A stretch of 64,000 nucleotides of DNA from NCBI RefSeq assembly GCF_032854445.1, contig NC_088301.1, positions 48,417,116-48,481,115 of the forward strand, given 5' to 3'. Under the pieces are notes generated by a model. That model searched no databases and was not told where the DNA came from. It was given only the letters and a program-made list of their open reading frames with translations. Each line of letters starts with the position of its first letter. The first letter of the stretch is position 1. Made by a program: the position numbers and the translations under genes. This DNA is from Liolophura sinensis (taxonomy: Eukaryota > Mollusca > Polyplacophora > Chitonida > Chitonidae). Shown one piece after another: positions 59,495-64,000 of the stretch.

Positions 59495-62400
59495 ATGAAG
59501 CTCTTCTTTCTCCTTGCGATTTTCGGCCTGGCACTCGGGACCACGATACGTAAGTCGCGGAAAACCATACCAAAAGAATCCAATTGATTTTATTGCATAT
59601 ACTAGGTGTCGGCGTCGAAATATCAGTCTTGGTAAACCATCTTCGCCAAATGAATATTCTCTTAGCTTTTAATTTCGAATTTTCAGAATTTTGAACAAAT
59701 ATATCATGAAAAAGGTATGATACGTTATGCAAAGATAATTTCCGTCGTTCAAAAAATCAAATGACGAACGATTATTCTTCAAATTTCAGAAAGGAAAGAG
59801 GCACGTGGCCTTCTGGATTCGCTGTCCTCACTGACACAGGGGACAAAACTCGGTACAGCCTTCAAGGTTATTGACGCTGTGGGAAAAGTCGGCAGTTTCT
59901 TTGATCAACTCAAACAACTCGCTCCTGAGGTTCACCAAGCCTTTAACAGCAGCATCTCCGAGATCTCCTCATCGCTCAACGATCTGGTCAACCACTTTGC
60001 TTCCCAGATAGAAACTCCAACCAGTAAGACGCATGGCTATTATTGATAAGATAATAATAAACATGTTACAATAAACAAGTACTAATAAATATTGTAGTAA
60101 TAAATAAAACATCGGATTACACCGGTTACATGCGACCATTTGCCAACTGTCATACTCTCTCAATGGCGTTGTCTATTATATTTATATTATAACTCGCTCC
60201 TGAGGTTCACCAAGCTTTAAACAGCAGCATCTCCGAAATCTCCTCATCGCTCAACGATCTGGTCAACCACTTTGCTTCTCAGATCGAAACTCCAGCCAGT
60301 AAGATTCAACATTTCAGAAGTATATAGTCATGAAATATATATACATATAATCTCATTTTGTTACCTGAGGGGCATTTGTTGACAAATTGGTAATGGTTGA
60401 AAATTTCCACTATACCACAAGCCCCTGGAAGTTGTTAAGTGGACAATGAACATAACGCACTTGACATAAAGTAAATGACTATATTTTCTCACACATTGTT
60501 CATTTTAGTTTATTATCTCGATATAGTAGCTATACATAATGAGTTTATATACTTTAGTCAAAAATAAAGTGTGGCATGAATACTGGAAATCATGTGCCAG
60601 ATATGCCTGTGTATTCAGCCTTAAATATCAATAAAATAGATTTATTTATTTTTTTGATTGCTGTTCAACGCAGTAGTCAAGAATATTTCACATATACGAC
60701 GGCAGTCATCATTATGGTAGGAGGAAACAGGGCACAGCCCGGGGAAAACCCACGGCCATCCGCAAGTTGCTGAAGGAGCTCAATACAATGGATTGTTACA
60801 GATTGATATAGATGTTAAAGCTGTTACAAACCCTGATTTAATCCGTAGCAAGCAATATAACAACCCCTTAGCACAATCTGCAAGCCAGTTTTACATGGTC
60901 ATCACATGGCTTTATTTACGGAGCTACCATACAGCTAAAAGTAATGCAGGCATTTCATCGGCAAATGCTGGTTCCTTAGATCTGTTACCCATATGATATA
61001 TTCTCAGTTAGCTATAGATCATCCAATTAAAGCGGTAACTGCAATTCAATTATTTTTCCTGTAAAGGCAACAAACAGGCACGTGGCCTTCTGGATTCGCT
61101 TTCCTCACTGACACAGGGGACAAAACTCGGCACAGCCTTCAAGGTTATTGACGCTGTGGGAAAAATCGGCAGTTTCTTTGATCAACTCAAACAACTCGCT
61201 CCTGAGGTTCACCAAGCCTTTAACAGCAGCATCTCCGAGATCTCCTCATCGCTCAACGATCTGGTCAACCACTTTGCTTCCCAGATAGAAACTCCAACCA
61301 GTAAGACGCATGGCTATTATTGATAAGATAATAATAAACATGTTACAATAAACAAGTACTAATAAATATTGTAGTAATAAATAAAACATCGGATTACACC
61401 GGTTACATGCGACCATTTGCCAACTGTCATACTCTCTCAGTGGCGTTGTCTATTATATTGACGTCTTTATATATTTCGCCTCAATGCTTTACAATAACCC
61501 AGATTGCCGTCGTTTGAGTGAAAAACTCTTGACTGTAGCTTTAAACACAAATCGTACAAATAAATAAATAAATCCTTTATGCTAAACTCAATACGATTTC
61601 ACTTAAACGACGGCCTTCGGTTTCCTTCGTAACAGGTTTTTTTATGTCTTTGGTCGGAGTTCCTAAGAATATCTCAACCATGTGCATGACGAATGAGATC
61701 GTTAAGTTTTATATGTGCTGGGAACCTTACAGAGTCCGTGTTAAACCGTACCGGGAATTAACATTTAGACTTAAAGGAGGAACAGAACCATTGAGGGAGA
61801 GCTTGATTAGAGCCTGCAGCCTTATTTGGTAAAGGACCTGTCGTACTGCGATACAATCGATTAGATGGATGGCTTAGAAAGGACAAATTGGTGTATCCGG
61901 AACCGAGTACATAAAAAAAGAACAATCTATAACTCCATGATATTTAAATCTAACTCAGTTTACCTACAAAACTGAATCACCATTTGTTAGAAATTTATAC
62001 ACATTAAAGTAACATCACCGGTATCCATTTTGTAAGTGTCATGATTTGTTTCTTCAACACAGCCAGTAAACAGACTCGTGGCCTGCTGGATTCGCTGTCC
62101 TCACTGACACAGGGGACAAAACTCGGTACAGCCTTCAAGGTGATTGACGCTGTGGGAAAAGTCGGCAGTTTCTTTGATCAACTCAAACAACTCGCTCCTG
62201 AGGTTCACCAAGCTTTAAACAGCAGCATCTCCGAAATCTCCTCATCGCTCAACGATCTGGTCGACCACTTTGCTTCTCAGATCGAAACTCCAGCCAGTAA
62301 GATTCAACATTTCAGAAGTATATAGTCATGAAATATATATACATATAATCTCAATTTGTTACCTGAGGGGCATTTGTTGACAAATTGGTAATGGTTGAAA

Positions 62401-64000
62401 ATTTCCACTATACCACAAGCCCCTGGAAGTTGCTAAGGGGACAATGAACACAACGCACTTGACATAAAGTAAATGACTATATATTCTCACACATTATTCA
62501 TTTTAGTTTATATTCTCGATATAGTAGCTATACATAATGAGTTTATCTACTTTAGTCAAAGATAAAGTGTGGCATGAATACTGGAAATCATGTGCCAGAT
62601 ATGCCTGTGTATTCAGCCTTAAATATCAATAAAATAGATTTATTTATTTTTTTGATTGCTGTTCAACGCAGTAGTCAAGAATATTTCACATATACGACGG
62701 CAGTCATCATTATGGTAGGAGGAAACAGGGCACAGCCCGGGGAAAACCCACGGCCATCCGCAAGTTGCTGAAGGAGCTCAATACAATGGATTGTTACAGA
62801 TTGATATAGATGTTAAAGCTGTTACAAACCCTGATTTAATTCAAATAGCAAGCAATATAACAACGCCTTAGCACAACCTGTGAGCCAGTTTTACATAGTC
62901 ATCACATGGCTTTATTTACGGAGCTACCATACAGCTAAAAGTAATGCAGGCATTTCATCGGCAAATGCTGGTTCCTTTGATCTGGGACCCATATGATATA
63001 TTCTCAGATAGCTATAGATCATCCAGTTAAAGCGGTAACTGCAATTCAATTATTTTTCCTGTAAAGGCAACAAACAGGCACGTGGCCTTCTGGATTCGCT
63101 ATCCTCACTGACACAGGGGACAAAACTCGGCACAGCCTTCAAGGTTATTGACGCTGTGGGAAAAATCGGCAGTTTCTTTGATCAACTCAAACAACTCGCT
63201 CCTGAGGTTCACCAAGCCTTTAACAGCAGCATCTCCGAGATCTCCTCATCGCTCAACGATCTGGTCAACCACTTTGCTTCCCAGATAGAAACTCCAACCA
63301 GTAAGACGCATGGCTATTATTGATAAGATAATAATAAACATGTTACAATAAACAAGTACTAATAAATATTGTAGTAATAAATAAAACATCGGATTACACC
63401 GGTTACATGCGACCATTTGCCAACTGTCATACTCTCTCAGTGGCGTTGTCTATTATATTGACGTATTTATATATTTCGCCTCAATGCTTTACAATAATCC
63501 AGACTGCCGTCGTTTGAGTGAAAAACTCTAGAGTATAGCTTTAAACACAAATCAAACAAATAAATAAATAAATCCTTTATGCTAAACTCAATACGATTTC
63601 ACTTAAACGACGGCCTTCGGTTTCCTTCGTAACAGGTTTATTTATTTCTTTGGTCGGAGTTCCTAAGAATATCTCAACCATGTGCATGACGAATGAGATC
63701 GTTAAGTTTTATATGTGCAGGGAACTTTACAGAGTCCGTGTTAAACCGTACCGGGAATTAACATTTAGACTTAAAGGAGGAACAGAACCATTGAGGGAAA
63801 GCTTGATTAGACCCTGCAGCCTTATTTGGTAAAGGACCTGTCGTACTGCGATACAATCGATTAGATGGATGGCTTAGAAAGGACAAATTGGTGTATCCGG
63901 AACCGAGTACATTAAAAAAAAACAATGTATAACTCCATGATATTTAAATCTAACTCAGCTTACCTACAAAACTGAATCACCATTTGTTAGAAATTTATAC
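59495..64000 (+). CDS. Secreted repeat protein encoded by tandem identical-phase exons (3' end outside window)
   Basis: Exon 1 (59495-59549) codes the signal peptide MKLFFLLAIFGLALGTT. It joins in phase 1 to four full repeat exons: 59790-60023, 61067-61300, 62063-62296 and 63067-63300. Each is exactly 234 nt, phase 1-1, with AG before and GTAAGA(C/T) after, so any number can be spliced together in frame. Each adds 78 residues: a variable start (QRKEARG, SNKQARG, TSKQTRG), then LLDSLSSLTQGTKLGTAFKV, IDAVGK(V/I)GSFFDQLKQL, APEVHQ(A)(F/L)NSSISEIS and SSLNDLV(N/D)HFASQIETP. The repeat has no cysteine, looks amphipathic-helical and keeps one NSS sequon. I know no family; a structural or lipid-binding extracellular role is only a guess. 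Copies differ by a handful of changes, and introns are equally alike, pointing to recent duplication or gene conversion. Confidence 0.8.
60192..60298 (+). pseudogene. Truncated repeat exon of the tandem-exon gene
   Basis: It carries only the 3' 107 bases of a repeat exon (starting AACTCGCTCCTGAGG), with its donor intact but no acceptor. The sequence left of it is intron text that in the next unit stands about 720 bases upstream of the matching exon position (61468 against 62189). A deletion of about 721 bp therefore removed the rest of the intron and the exon's 5' half. It should be skipped in splicing. Confidence 0.85.
60637..60782 (-). mobile_element. SINE family A, tail half, in repeat unit 1
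   Basis: TTTATTTATTTTTTTGATTG, CAACGCAGTAGTCAAGAATA, ATACGACGGCAGTCATCATT, GGAGGAAACAGGGCACAGCC and CGGCCATCCGCAAGTTGCTG follow family order. The head is lost after about 60782. The same insertion with the same truncation sits 2 kb on, so it predates the duplication. Confidence 0.92.
61506..61576 (+). mobile_element. SINE family A tail fragment in repeat intron
   Basis: CGTCGTTTGAGTGAAAAACT, TTTAAACACAAATCGTACAA and TAAATAAATAAATCC correspond to the last 70 bases of family A. It recurs at 63506. Confidence 0.65.
62637..62780 (-). mobile_element. SINE family A, tail half, duplicated copy
   Basis: Identical in layout and truncation to the copy at 60637; carried along by the 2-kb duplication, not a separate insertion. 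Confidence 0.92.
63506..63576 (+). mobile_element. SINE family A tail fragment, duplicated copy
   Basis: The counterpart of the 61506 fragment, with a few substitutions (for example ATCAAACAAATAAATA for ATCGTACAAATAAATA). Confidence 0.65.

Larger units (their letters stand above)
60299..64000. repeat. Tandem duplication, period about 2.0 kb
   Basis: Positions 60299-62296 recur from 62297 on, with exons, introns and inserted SINEs matching almost base for base (exon 61067 against 63067; SINE 60637 against 62637; frame 61644 against 63650). Each unit holds two repeat exons of alternating type (GCAACAAACAG start; CCAGTAAACAG start), so an older duplication of about 1 kb preceded the 2-kb one. 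Confidence 0.93.

Overview
The window is AT-rich, intron-rich animal DNA. I infer a lophotrochozoan, most likely a bivalve mollusc. The grounds are at least two tRNA-headed SINE families whose sequences I recognise as typical of molluscan genomes, many small TIR elements, and CEP41, a cilium gene of ordinary metazoan exon structure. Species cannot be decided from the sequence.

Layout. 1-10.4 kb: no convincing gene; a pyrimidine-rich tract, two promoter-like spots and SINE pieces. 10.4-14.4 kb: two minus-strand genes, an intronless pseudokinase and, upstream of it, a five-exon secreted or type II membrane protein that I rebuilt from splice sites and do not recognise; a 49-bp-arm hairpin lies between them. 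14.4-39.5 kb: repeat-rich ground with a LINE remnant, SINEs, MITE-like elements, long AT microsatellites, a 200-N assembly gap, and a few candidate exons, including a two-exon piece resembling an alpha-2-macroglobulin/TEP domain. 39.5-47.1 kb: CEP41 (minus), all 11 coding exons resolved, 331 aa. 51.7-54.9 kb: a small ten-cysteine secreted peptide of prokineticin/astakine type (plus) tail to tail with a peptide-type class A GPCR (minus). 57.9-58.6 kb: a 48-bp minisatellite open on both strands. 59.5-64.0 kb: a secreted-protein gene built from repeated, interchangeable 234-bp exons, carried on roughly 2-kb tandem duplications and running off the right end.

The most novel-looking item is the tandem-exon gene at the right edge: one signal-peptide exon followed by phase 1-1 exons each coding a 78-residue cysteine-free, probably helical repeat, with coding and intron sequence almost identical between copies. 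The secreted peptide next to a peptide-type receptor, the pseudokinase lacking three catalytic residues, and the unrecognised membrane protein are the next most interesting. Coding models come from reading frames, splice consensus and phase agreement only; no alignment or transcript was available.
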